This document shows, one piece after another, positions 19,990 through 30,208 of a stretch of 35,805 bases of DNA (positions are counted from its first letter, which is position 1; each line of letters starts with the position of its first letter). Source of the DNA: Chara braunii. Lineage: Eukaryota; Streptophyta; Charophyceae; Charales; Characeae. Both the position numbers and the translations under genes were made by a program. The DNA is taken from the NCBI GenBank assembly GCA_003427395.1, contig BFEA01000127.1, forward strand, positions 1,492,893 to 1,528,697, given 5' to 3'. The notes below the pieces were generated by a model, which was not told the origin of the DNA, did not search any database, and saw only the letters and a list, made by a program, of their open reading frames with translations.

Positions 19990-20403
19990 TTGGCTGCATA
20001 CCGGGATCCTTAAGAGAACGAACCTAAGTTAAGTGCAGACTGATGATCCAGGCAAAAAGACAAACTTTATGTTTTAACTAACTAATATGATATGTTCCAA
20101 TAAACTCTATTTGGATTAGGCCAATGAAGAGAGGTGTATACAGTACATGAGTCACGATGCCAATCGTAATGAATGAAGTAAGAATATGTGATTATGAATG
20201 AGACCAATAATATACGTATGTCCTTAAGTAGGTAGTAATAGCCAGTAGAAGGGTAAGCAATTTTACTTAGTAAGAGAGAGTAGGGATGATTGGTTGTGAC
20301 TTAGGTTAAAACACATAGAGAGTTAACAAAACACATAAAGAGTTAATGGATTGTTAATGAACCATCTTTCTTATTCTCAACAGGTTTAAGAAGGGGGATA
20401 GTG
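19990..20403 (+). other. Untranslated leader between PBS and gag
   Basis: AT-rich, no open frame. A near-repeat AACACATARAGAGTTAA occurs twice at about 20309-20345. Confidence 0.6.
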
Positions 20404-21413
20404 ATGTCGGATGCGGACGGAATTGAGCGAGGCCTGACAACTACGCCAGAAGATATTGTCAAGGCAATAGAGAAGAGAGAACTGACAAGGTTATAAATAC
20501 CTAAGGTTGACATATTCCATTTTAAAGGAGAGAAGGTGTTTGAATGGATAGAGTTGTTCGAGCAAGATACTAGTGAGGCATCTGAGGCAGATAAGTTCAA
20601 ACTGCTGCCCAAATATGTCTGGTGGGAGATCCGGCCAGAGATAATGAAGGTGGCGGCTGGAGCAGTAGGGGTTTGGGTAAGTTTTAAGGAAGAAATGCAA
20701 AGGCATTTCAAGTTAGGGGATGGTATGCTAACGAAGGCAGACCTGAAAATGTTACATTGAAACGAGTTCACCACAGTGGGCGCGTTTACGACAGCCTTTT
20801 AGAAGATGGCAAGGAAAGTTCCTGGCATGGCCGAAGAGGAGAAGTGCGCGACTTTCTTGGGGTACTTCACAAATTTTGAGGCCTTTGCGCTAACAAAGAA
20901 AGGAACCCCAGGAAAGAAGCTGACATGAACCACGATAAAAGAAAGTTTAATGGACGGGGAACTGGACCAAGTGGACCTCTTCCAAATGTGGCAAGCAAGA
21001 AAGAAAAGAAAGGCCATGGACACTACGACAAGCGACGAACAGGACGCTAAGAAAGTTGTAGAGGAGGTAGTGGCCCAACTTGAAGCCATGAAAGAGGAGA
21101 ATGCTGCGAAAAAGGTGATGACAGTAACACAAGTTCAGGGGAGAGCGAAAAAAGGAGTAGCGAGGGAAGAGCAGGAGGAAGAAGAAAAAGAGGAAAAACC
21201 TGAGCCTCAAAGGCTAACAAAGGCCCAGAGAAAGACCAGGAATCTGGTCCAAGGGGGTCAAGGCTCAGGGAGAGGCCAAGGCCACCACTTGAGTCGTATG
21301 GCCAAGCTGGGGCGGTGGTGCTCACACAAACTGGTCAAGCGCCGTACGGGCCGTGGCCAGACTATGGACCTTCAAGTCCCTGGCCCAGGTATAACCCATA
21401 TGCGCCAGGACTA
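20404..21413 (+). pseudogene. gag (capsid region) of gypsy element, broken
   Basis: Reads from an ATG at 20404 in one frame to 21413: MSDADGIERGLTTTPEDIVK, then IPKVDIFHFKGEKVFEWIEL, further on FKLLPKYVWWEIRPEIMK and WVSFKEEMQRHFKLGDG. This is the layout of Ty3/gypsy capsid proteins, with a W-rich helical part, EEM and F-K-L near the end. A charged coiled-coil-like stretch (EEVVAQLEAMKEENAAKKV and E-rich runs) follows. Stops interrupt the same frame at 20494 (TAA), 20758 (TGA), 20800 (TAG) and 20926 (TGA). Several would revert by one T-to-C change (CAA, CGA, CAG), as expected from deamination of methylated C. It follows the PBS and precedes a zinc knuckle and protease, so the assignment is firm although the gene is dead. 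Confidence 0.85.
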
Positions 21414-21940
21414 GTGAGTGGACAACATAAACCCTGTACAGGAGCTCCATTGAGTATGGCTTCTTGTGGATGTCCGGGGCCCCAAGCTCTCAACAGTTAA
21501 GCCAACCAAGCTCGCAACCAAGCCAGCCTCAACAGTCAGCGGCGCAATGATCGCAAGGGAATCAAGGTGGCGACACGGGCAAAATCAAGGATGGGGCCGA
21601 GGACGAGGAAATGGTGGCCGCGGAGGAGGCGGAAGAGGAAATGGAGGTGGTAACTCCAGCGGAGGAGGAAACAGAGATTGGAATACGTCAGGAAGTCAAG
21701 GTGGTCAGGAAAGTGGGCAAGGTTTTGGCAGAGGATGAGTAGATTGGAGGAATGCGATTTGCTAACATTGTGGGCAGAAATGTCATACGATTAAGTTCTG
21801 CCATGTTCGCAGGAATGATGAGGACGAAGTGTTGATTAGTCCAAATTATGATGAGGATATGTACGATAGTTTGGGTACTATATTGACGCTAATCCCCAGG
21901 AGGAACAAGGAAGGAGGTTCTGTGATGAGCCGAAGCCGGC
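21414..21940 (+). pseudogene. gag C-terminus: Gly/Arg tract and zinc knuckle
   Basis: Frames shift around 21290-21470 in a P/Y/G/Q-rich linker. One frame then gives a W-G-R-G-R-G/N-G-G-rich tract (about 21590-21738), an RGG-like nucleic-acid-binding segment. Next comes a CX2CX4HX4C zinc knuckle at 21760-21801: Cys codons 21760, 21769 and 21799, His codon 21784, with a stop (TAA at 21763) inside the first CX2C. Zinc knuckles of gag package RNA. The following acidic linker runs EDEVLISPNYDEDMYDSLG before the frame changes. Two further stops (TGA and TAG near 21736) lie just before the knuckle. Confidence 0.8.
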
Positions 21941-23180
21941 ATGCCACCTGCTTCTTCGGCCATGTTCTGGATTTGGCAAGAGAAAGAGATCCACCATGAT
22001 GTAAGGGTGAAAAAAATAGGAGAAAATGAGGAAGTAGAGCAAGAGTTGAAAGCCGACACCATGAGAGAGGGGCCCATTGTGATAAAATCAGATGATGAAA
22101 ATGAAGAAGGTTGTTGGATTGAGGCAAGAATTACGATGGAAATGATGGAGGACTTAGTGGCAAAGGTAGGGAGGTATCATTGTAAGTTGACCGATATGTG
22201 CGAAGAGGTCAAGGAGTCGAAAATAAATGCGCCACTAGTATATCTCTATGAGTCAGGCCTGGGAGTGCAAGGGGAACCTGTGAATCTACCTGGTGTGACG
22301 ATTTCAGGTTCTACGCCTCGATCCAGAATGACATTTAGGCCAACATCAAGATCAGGAAGGGCGCCACAAGCAGTCATGATAAGAGCTGAAGGGCCGGTGA
22401 GCTCGGATCGACCAGCAAAGGATGTTCCTGAGCCAAGTGGGGAAAAGGAGGTCGTCGAGGTTCTAGAGGATGAGGATGAAAAGGATGAGAGGTTGAGGAG
22501 AGAAGAGGATAAGAGAGCAGAACAAGGAGCCAAAAAGAGGGGCGTAAAACCAGACGCGGACAGGTTCCCGGGAGGGAAGAAGAAAAAATACACAGTCCGA
22601 GTGGAAGAGGGATATGACGTAGAGGAAATGATGGACAGGATCCTTGAGGGTCATAACCACCTTATGAACCTGAAGGATGTCCTTGCCTCAACCCTTAGGC
22701 TTAGGGACGAGCTTAAGGCTCAATTGTCCAAAAAAATGGTGGCTAGCGTAAGCCTGGGAGCCATAATTCCCAAGGAAGCGGAATGGGTAGAGACAGACAC
22801 GAAAATGGTATTCCGTTGCATGTGGCTGTCTGGATGTGGTAGTGAGAGGAAAGATGTGCACGACAATAGTCGATACAGGTGCAGAGATGAACCTCATAAA
22901 GGAGGAACATGCTTTGCGTTTATGAATGAAAATTGATTGGTTCGATAACGGAATCCTTATGGGAGCGAATAACATGTCTATGTTTATGGGGACCGCGTCG
23001 GATGTGGTCTTAGAGGTTGGCAAGGTAAAGGTGAGAAGTTGTTTCTTTATAATGCCTGATCTCGATCATCCCATCCGATTGGGTCAATCCTTCCTTAGCA
23101 GGACGGAGACCCTCATACTTAATAAGCATGATGAGAAGGTATTTCTTATTTTATGCGACCCAGTGTGTGGCAACCTATGA
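21941..23180 (+). pseudogene. gag-pro linker and retroviral-type aspartic protease
   Basis: A 331-codon open stretch from 21941 is mostly charged linker: acidic E/D runs, then KKKKYTVRVEEGYDVEEMMD and an LKDVLA..LRDELKAQLSKK segment. It loses register near 22812. One frame over, VRGKMCTTIVDTGAEMNLIK carries the catalytic DTG triad (22872-22880). A TGA at 22923 interrupts it, and it resumes with MGTASDVVLEVGKVKVRSCF and FFIMPDLDHPIRLGQSFL, the flap and the hydrophobic GQSFL strand typical of gypsy proteases. It ends LCDPVCGN near 23175. Reverse transcriptase, RNase H and integrase are missing downstream, where an antisense LINE begins. The long linker with a late protease matches the gag-protease polyproteins I associate with Chara-type gypsy elements (memory, not search). 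Confidence 0.85.
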
Positions 23181-23344
23181 ATCCCCAGCAGCCACGGTCG
23201 CCGCGGGCACGACCGCGGGGCCGTGGTCATGCCAACGGCGACCGCGGACTTTAGCGGCCCGCTCTAGTTTCCTGTTTCCAGTCTCTTCTGTCTTTGTCCC
23301 AAAGATCCCTAACCCTGAGCACCCCTCTTTTTACCTAGCTTTTC
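23181..23344. other. Junction between gypsy protease and LINE
   Basis: Begins with a GC-rich stretch of CGCGGGCACGACCGCGGGG-like words that can self-pair, then an unassigned segment. The exact end of one element and start of the other cannot be placed. No poly-T (LINE poly-A on this strand) is seen. Confidence 0.5.
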
Positions 23345-24711
23345 CAGGGTGAGGATGAGCTAATCATGACACATCCGTTCGAATTCGTCACCCATTGGTT
23401 TCCAAATAGGGGTTGCTTATAGACTTCCTCTCAGCAGTCGGGGGAGGTTTTGTTTGGGAGCGAAAGTCTGGGCCAGGATTTTAGCAAGGATGACCAGAAG
23501 TTGTCCGGGACCTGGTTGCCTCCATCCAGCCCCTCCCTTCCTGGGGGGAGCTTGCGTGAGATTGTCCAGAACCGGTCCTCCAACCATATCAACGGGTGGG
23601 CTGTCTGGGGGGCTTCTGGGGCCAGTCGAGAAAGATGTTCCAGAGCCAATACACACCATGGACTTAGTGGAACAAAAATGAGTTTTTTAATCTATTTTAG
23701 CCGTAGTGCCTGTACTTGCGTGGCTGGGTCAATTATTCTCAACCCTCCTCCCACCTTAGGCTGGATGATTGAATCCCACGCCATACGGCTGATCACATTG
23801 TTATGTTCGCCGTCCCCCCTCCATAGGAAGGCTACTGCCTTTCGTTTTAAGCTTCTAAGGGTTGTTTTGCTCAGTGACCACAGTAGCGATTTGTACCATA
23901 AAGATGCAAAGACCACGTTGTTAATTACTAAGGCGCAACCGAAAAGGGATGTGTGCTTATTGTTCCAGTTAACTAATTTTTGTTATGCTGGGGTGCTAAT
24001 CCAGTCATTGTTGATTGGTGGGCGTCCCTCAGCGGTCATGGAACCCCCTAGAAATCAGACCGGGGCTTTCAATGATATCCATTTACTACGTGGTGACTCA
24101 AGGGGGCATCCCCCTTGATAGTGAATCCACCAACCTTGAGTTTTGTTCCCCCAATTAACTGTCATGTCGGAAACCTTGGCAAACGTTTTCATCATTTTCT
24201 GAATTTCCTGCATGTTTTTTTTTTTTTTTTTTTTTTGGCAAACCAGCTCCAATCTATTGGTGGAGAGAGTCAAATGCCGGAAAACGAGTCCGGCGTCCCA
24301 CACAGAAAAAGGAAGGGTGGAGAAAGGAAGGGGGAAGGGGGTATCAGCTCTGCCCTAAGGCAGAGCTGCATGACCTTTGCCAAAATTGTGAGATCGTCCG
24401 TGAAGAGGGAGCATATGGGGATCGCCTCCTCCGGGATGTGTGTGACCCGGATTCGGATGATATTTTTATTTGCTCGGAGGTTGACACCAAGTGCTTCCAT
24501 GATGATCAGAAAAAGAAAGCGGCCAATTGAGTCCCTCTGACGGACCGAGCGTTCCAGGCGTAAGGGTGGTGTCATGCATCCATTGACTTGGATGCAGGTA
24601 GTTGCATTTTGTTGTAGGATCTGAACCGAACGTCTGAAGTCCGGCCCAAAATTCATTTTTTCCAGACACTTGTCCAATAACATTCAGTCCACGTGGTCCA
24701 TATCTGAAAAG
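23345..24711 (-). pseudogene. L1-type LINE reverse transcriptase, C-terminal half
   Basis: Read leftward from 24711: DMDHVD, stop, MLLDKCLEKMNFGPDF, then ATTCIQVNGCMTPPLRLERS, then VRQRDSIGRFLFLIIMEALG (the RQGDPLSP-type motif, altered), then ICSLFTDDLTILAK. F-T-D-D at 24393-24404 is the RT catalytic box; the usual residue order is F/Y-A-D-D. After a poly(A)-tailed insertion the frame resumes MMKTFAKVSDMTVNWG. Near 23692-23916 come LKRKAVAFLWRGDG and IIQPKVGGGLRI, the typical LINE post-RT W..K..GGLGI segment. The 23345-23650 stretch (FWSSLLKSWPRLSLPNK, EEVYKQPLFGNQWVT) is further C-terminal LINE sequence. Frameshifts and stops make it inactive. No RNase H or poly-A end is visible. Confidence 0.88.
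24215..24365 (-). mobile_element. 151-bp poly(A)-tailed SINE-like insertion
   Basis: Lies inside the LINE RT frame. On the minus strand it starts with a hairpin (CTCTGCC/GGCAGAG; with the flanking CAG/CTG, CAGCTCTGCC/GGCAGAGCTG at 24345-24368). A pyrimidine-rich stretch, a second stem GCCGGA/TCCGGC and a possible third (CTCCA/TGGAG) follow, and it ends in A22 (T22 at 24215-24236). CTGCATG flanks it on both sides (24208-24214 and 24366-24372), a 7-bp target duplication. Removing insert plus one duplicate restores the LINE reading DDLTILAKVMQEIQKMMK without a shift. No RNA polymerase III A or B box is evident, so the parent RNA is unknown. Confidence 0.85.
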
Positions 24712-24736
24712 TTAGGATACTTAAACAGCTCAGGGC

Positions 24737-24754
24737 GACTAGGGTGACCTAGTC
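24737..24754. repeat. Hairpin-array unit in LTR-C
   Basis: GACTAGG and CCTAGTC, exact complements around GTGA, followed by ATATGCC as in LTR-B units. The arms differ from every LTR-B unit. Confidence 0.85.
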
Positions 24755-25142
24755 ATATGCCAAAAGAAGAGAAAAGGTGTTGTGCCCTGTGTTTGTGTAT
24801 ACTCAATGGCTGAGCTAGACATATTCCATAAGTTTGGGTGGTCTAGCTTTATGCCCTATGTAAGCTGAGTATAAAATGATAAATTATTGAGAGACGATGA
24901 ACTATTGTTTTATAAATTGACTTTGGGATGGTGAGAGTACTTACCTTTGTGGTTTGGCCTGCATGAGACTGAGTGCGACTACTTCTTAGTCTGAGTTTCA
25001 GTTGATAGGTAGTTGCTTTAGTTGCTCGCCACGTGATAGAGCCATAGGAGGTAATTTCAAATTCTTGCATTTTCTGAGCTAAGTTTATTTTTACTTAGGT
25101 CGATTTCTGCATTTTCTGGCATCATTTATTATACTTGGTCTT

Positions 25143-25760
25143 GTATAAATCTTGGTAAGCCACTTTCTCTATGGAAAGCGCTGCCGAAATTTCTACAACC
25201 AAGGAGTTAAGTCAGATATTGTCTCTTTTAAGATCCAGTTTTTTTGACTTTGTGGCTTAGTAAAAATCTCGAAAACCTAATTTTATAAAAGGAGTGCTGC
25301 CCATATTTTTGCTAATTCATGGAGTTAAACAAAATTGGACCTTGAGAAGTCAAAGTCATTTTAGATTCTGAACTTAGCTTTGTATAAATCTGGGAATAAC
25401 ACTTTCTCTACGGGAATCACTGCCGAAAATTTTACAAATCTAAAAAGTTAATTAAATTTTGTCTTAGTTGAACTCATGTCTTGTTTCTGAGTTCATATCT
25501 GACTTGGTATAAATATGAGAAGTCTACCTTTCTAAAGAAAGTGCTGCCCAATTTTTTTCTAATTTAGGGAGTTAGACAAAATTTGACTTTCCAGAGTTAG
25601 AGATTTGTTTTTGTTTTCATATTTGAGTTATTATAAAGTCTGGAAAGACACTTTTCCTATGGGAAGCGCTGCTGAAATTTTCTTAGTTTAGAGGAGTTAG
25701 ATTATATTTTGACAGTTGACAGGTCTGACAATCCAGTCTGTATAGAGGAGATTTTGCCAA
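25143..25760 (+). repeat. GGGAAGCGCTGCC units in LTR-C (six)
   Basis: Units near 25143, 25256, 25380, 25506, 25627 and 25720, spaced 95-125 bp. Each has TATAAA-like word, TTTCCTAT-like word, GGGAAGCGCTGCCGAAA (variants) and GGAGTTA. Units 2 and 4 share GTGCTGCCCA, units 1, 3 and 5 share GCTGCCGAA or GCTGCTGAA: an alternating higher-order pattern. Confidence 0.85.
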
Positions 25761-27019
25761 AGGTCCACCTTTTCTTTAAGCACTGACTTAGAGGTAGGCT
25801 TAAACTTAGTTTACAGGAAAAACTCGAGTGAGATTGTGATATAGAGATTACTGTCGATTTGGACTCATAGATTTAGCTTGAGGATTGACCTATCTTGTGT
25901 TACAGGTCCTTTTGAACGTTTGATTCGAAATCAGGGCTAAATTCAGCTTGATCCTATAAGGATCATCTTCTGTTATCACTAATAATAGGTCGGTTGCCGA
26001 TTCGTCGGTCTACGAGTTAACTCCAATTCATCCTCAATACTCAACCTAAAAAGGCTTTAGTCCTGGGGATTTTTATTGTTTAATTAAGGTTTTCACCCGG
26101 ACTTTTATTGAATGGTCATTTAACAAAGGTACTGAGTATTTAATTATGGTTGATTAGACAAGGGTTGAGGCTTGCATGGCTAAAGCGAGGGGTATGAGTA
26201 TAGAGGTTGGTTGAAGTTGACTCTGTGTAATGCATTGACTTTTGGTTGACTCTTTGATGTGATTGCAGATATGTTTTGTGGTTCGGATTTTGGATTTAAC
26301 TGCCTGCAATGACACACATATAAATGGATGTGAGGAGTCTCACTGTGATTGTGAGAAGTGATCGTCACATACTTATTCCTCTTTACATATATATATGTAT
26401 GTACCTATATTGGGTGTTCGCATGGCCTGAGAGACCTATGTTTAAGGGTTTAATTGGGGTTGGAATTAGAAAAGGAAGGAACCCCTCTATTTTGTTATAT
26501 GCTTCTTAAAGATTCCTTAGTCGGACGTTGGTCCTGGCCTGGTTTCAAGGTCCTTGTCCAAGACATCCCAGGTCCTAAACTCTGCATGAAAAGGATCTCC
26601 CCCCATGCAGAGGCTATTTGCCCTGTCTACCGGGGCACTCAACCTAAAGGCCGGAGGTGTCGCGGAGACCGCACGACTATTATTTCAGTCGTGCAATATT
26701 GTGAAGGAGTAGACTCTTACGATACTTCAAGTTTGACATTTGAGTGTCATAAGCGGTACCCGAATCCACGAGAGACTGTTTGATTATGAGCACTACATAG
26801 TACGTCATCATTGCGACTGCTTGCGTATTCATGCATTGCCAGTCGATATGAGTTAGTCCGACGTCCGCGCAGTCTTATACTAAGTCTTCCGCGCGACGCC
26901 TATCCGATTTCTGCGTCGGAGAGTTATGGGATGGCTACTAAGGGTGCGTTGTTTGTTCCATGTCGTTTTCGTGTATATGTATGTGGGTGTGTTTATTATT
27001 ATGTTTTTTTTAGAGTGGC

Positions 27020-27463
27020 GTACGTGTCGTGTGTGGGATGCGTCCTAGTCGACCGCTTACGAGTCGCGTTTGGAACCTCAGCCCCCAAGATGTCGATTCG
27101 CGTGGGGGTCCAATAGAGGCGTAAAACCGTACGTACCCCCTATGCTACAACGTACGAGAAACGGCCTCGACAGGTCCACCTCTGCGATTGCAGCTGATTA
27201 ACTTTCGTACTGTGAACTGATAGCTCGACGGGGATACGCCCACCGAAGGGAGGTGACAACTCCCGCAAGGTGGGGGTAAGTCGTGCATCATGTAGGCCCT
27301 ATCCTGTCGTAGGGGTTGCGAGAGGTATGGCTGACGCACTCAGCCGGAGCGGCTTGCGAAAACTTCATATGCATTTGCGACGAGGATTAAAACCAACTCC
27401 TTCGTGATGCTTCCGGGAGGGTCCTACCCCGTTTTGTGCAATGCCGGACCGATGCGCTCGGCA
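27020..27463 (+). repeat. Conserved LTR 3' end module (LTR-C copy)
   Basis: Same ordered words as at 15960-16352 and 19560-19967, including a stem around GGGGATACGCCCACC and TGACAACTCCCGCAAGGTGG that LTR-D lacks. Ends ATGCGCTCGGCA. Confidence 0.8.
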
Positions 27464-27484
27464 GTGCCTCGTGAGTTGGAGCAC

Positions 27485-29300
27485 CTCATGGATTAACAAA
27501 ATGTTCTTGTATATTTCTGTTTGTCATAAAACCGGTTTGAGATGGATGAATGATGTCTTCTATTATCGGGATCATTCTATTTGCCAAGAATTTTGACAGC
27601 ATTTTGTATATGATCATGAGAAGTGTGATGGTGCGGTAGTTTCTAATATCCATTTTATCCCTTTTTTTTTATACAGGAGGGTTAGTACTCCTTGCCCCAC
27701 CCTTTCACCCATCTCGCTCGTGAGCCATACTTCTCTGTAGAAGTCCATGATGTCCTGACTCAGAAAATTCGATGTGGTTTTCCAAAATTCCTTAGGGAGA
27801 CCATCAATCCCGGGTGCCTTCTCCTCCTTTATTTGCAGGAGGGTCGTCCATACCTCTTGCTTGGAGATTGAACCCTCTAAGGAATTGCGCTGATCGGGTG
27901 TCGGTGACTTATTTACGGGTTCCAAAAATTCATTCAGTTGACGATCGTGGTATTGTGCGTCTGATCTGTCTATGTGCGAGGCGAAAATATCTTTATAGAA
28001 GTCATATGTTATCTTGGTGCAATGAGCCGTGGACACGGTTGGTTCCGAATCCCTGACTCGTGGTTCGTATAACGCTTCAATCGTTGTTTTTTTGAAGCGT
28101 GACCTAGCTAAGCTGAAGAAATGAGAGTTCATTACTCCTTCAGTCGAGAGTCTGGATAGTCTTGCCCTTGTCTGGGCTCCCTGTCATCGATACTGTGCAC
28201 GTTTCAAAAGTTGAGATTTCAAATTTTCAAGCCTAGTATTTGAGTTTGGAATTCGGCAGTATTCGGTTCAGATTCTTGCGAAATTTGTTTTTGTTCGGCC
28301 TCCATAAGATTTTGCATAATTATGATTTCTTGTTGGTAGCGTTGTGCAACTATATGTTTGGAATATTCGTTACATTTTTTCGCCAAATACAACAATCCGT
28401 TATTGAACCATGCTATTTGAGAGTCTTTTTGGAAGCGGTGATCCTTCCAAAAGTTCCAAACCTGTTGTAGATACTTCTGGAAGGATTTGGAATGAAGCAG
28501 GGAGGTGTTAAGTTTATAGTAGCTAGACCCTTGATCTGGACGCTTTCAGAAGGTCCAGACTGCCATACACATCCTGTGGTCCAGAACTGGGTGCGGGCTA
28601 GGTGGCAGTATTACTGTCAAAGTGAGCCCCCCGCCCAAGTTCTCCGACGTCAGGATTAGATCAATTCTAGATCGTGACAGTCTGTCGGGGATATTGTTGC
28701 GCAAGCAAGTAAAAACTTTCTCAGTCGGGTGGCTACGCCTGAAGGTATTGAAGAGCGAGTGGGGAGCGCACAAGTCCTCAGCATCCTCTCGTCCTCCTCC
28801 ATGTTGTGGGTAGTGGTGGGGGAGGTTCTCCATCGATCTAACCATCTATCCGACGCAGCGTTGAAATCTCCTGGTAGGATGACCGGGATGTCTGGGAAGG
28901 GAGCGTTTCAATTTTTTCGAAAAATGTTCGTCTTTCACGGGGGGGTGTTGGGGGCATAGATAGATACAGTGCATACTACTTCTAACTTTAGCATACCCAA
29001 CACTTTGACCCATCGTCCTTCCACCTTATCCTATTTCCAGTTGAAAATTTCCAAGCGTGATTCGGGCGGGATCCATATCCCTACCCCGGCATTCCCCGGA
29101 CTGGGGGCGAAAGCTTGGTATCCTTGAAAGGGCCAAACTTACTTGTGCGCCCTGTGGTGTTCTGGTATGTCCATTAGTTTTTTTTCTTGAACGCAAATTA
29201 CGTCTGGCCATGTTCTTCCCCCTACCCCCCTCATGAGGTCCTACACACAGTGCATTATTGTTTTCTGGGTTGCAGGATGCTAGACCGCTGACATTAATTG
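27485..29300 (-). pseudogene. L1-type LINE ORF2, endonuclease and RT N-terminal half
   Basis: Read leftward. An apurinic-type endonuclease starts near 29290 (INVSGLASCNPENN), then after a frame change TWPDVICVQEKKLMDIPEHH (the catalytic Q-E). GDFNA lies at about 28860-28871, then SRIDLILTSENL and VLDHRM (the D-H end of the domain) near 28580-28660. A linker follows (28140-28545), then FYKDIFASHIDRSD, EEKAPGIDGLPKEFWK near 27787-27830, VGQGVLTLLYKKKGIK, and after another shift MDIRNYRTITLLMIIYKMLS with HPSQTGF near 27530. The order endonuclease then RT is that of L1-class elements. It should join the C-terminal half at 24711, but LTR-C DNA intervenes. Several frameshifts and stops. Confidence 0.88.
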
Positions 29301-29690
29301 ATGGAATGTTCAAGTCTGCCTGCTGGAGAGTGAGATTCCATTTCTTGTTTTTGCCATACACCACTTCCACCCAGTCCATTGTGTATCATATGTCGCCTTA
29401 CCCCTCCCACTATCTGATTTGTAACGGTGACCATTCCTGTGCGTCCCTGTGCGTCCTAGTTGACTCCCTTGTTCAGGATGTTCTTCCTTAGTATTGTGCA
29501 TACACAGGTTAGTAAGTCGTCCGTCGACCAGATATTACCAGGTTTGATTTTAAGTTGTTGGGTGTCTAGAAGCGACTTGTGTGAGAGAAATTGCAGCCCT
29601 GCTTCTTTGTTGTCCTCGAATCGCACGCAGAGATCTTTGTAGGCCATTTTCAGATTTTCTGATGACATGCTGATGGCGACTAAGTTAGAA
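29301..29690 (-). pseudogene. LINE upstream portion (ORF1 remnant or 5' ORF2)
   Basis: Minus-strand frames MSSENLKMAYKDLCVRFEDN (29668 leftward) and, overlapping, DWVEVVYGKNKKWNLTLQQA run toward the endonuclease start. Position and strand fit the region just before LINE ORF2. I recognise no ORF1 domain such as an RRM or zinc knuckle. Confidence 0.45.
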
Positions 29691-30158
29691 ATTTGTTAAA
29701 CTAAGTCTGTGGAGCACAAACCATAGTCTGAGAATTTGAAAAGTTTGAGTCTCGCTGCACTACACAACACTCTACATGCATTTGGACGCCTTCTGGTCCG
29801 GATGCAGTAGAACTGTTGGACTCATCTGGATGCACCTGGTCCAGATAGCGTCCTTCTTTTTTTTTTTTTTAAGAGAACGGGCCCAGTGCCTAAGGCTGAT
29901 ATTCCGAATTATAAGAACGAGGCCGGGGTCCTCACAGTCTACCCGGAAATGTGACTGCGTGGGAGCCTTACCCAGTTTCGCTTTTAAGGAGACCCAAAGG
30001 CCCCCGGGATCCAAGAAAACCGATCAAAACTACTGTGAGCAAGATGACTGCCTCTTCAGCATTTTATGAGCCGCGAGATCTATCATGACACAACAAGCTA
30101 CATACACCTTACTCAGATCCTTACTGCTCAGATAATAGAACAATACTGAAGTTACCCC
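29691..30158 (-). other. Possible poly(A)-tailed insertion, T14 at 29857-29870
   Basis: On the minus strand a segment with frame MDPGGLWVSLKAKLGKAPTQ runs into A14 (T14 at 29857-29870), as expected of a retroposed RNA. No target duplication was found by eye. To the left lie GGATGCAGTAGAACTG and GGATGCACCTGGTCCAGATA, a diverged duplication of GGATGCA plus GGTCC words. Confidence 0.35.
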
Positions 30159-30208
30159 AACAATAATAGAACAATAATAGAACAATAATAGAACAATAAT
30201 AGAACAAT
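30159..30208. repeat. 11-bp tandem repeat AACAATAATAG
   Basis: About 4.5 exact copies of AACAATAATAG, with a diverged unit near 30130. Confidence 0.95.

Larger units (their letters stand above)
24712..27463 (+). mobile_element. LTR-C: 3' portion of an LTR-B relative, within LINE
   Basis: Matches LTR-B from the end of the hairpin array to the LTR end. It has one hairpin unit with ATATGCC after it (24737-24760), a degenerate unit near 24825, CGCCACGTG near 25025, six GGGAAGCGCTGCC units, the GATCCTATAAGGATC palindrome, the block GATTATGAGCACTACATAGT (26782) and the LTR end module finishing GCGCTCGGCA at 27463. The 5' two thirds are missing. LINE sequence flanks both sides in the same orientation, but about 35 LINE codons are absent, so this is not a clean insertion. 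Confidence 0.7.
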
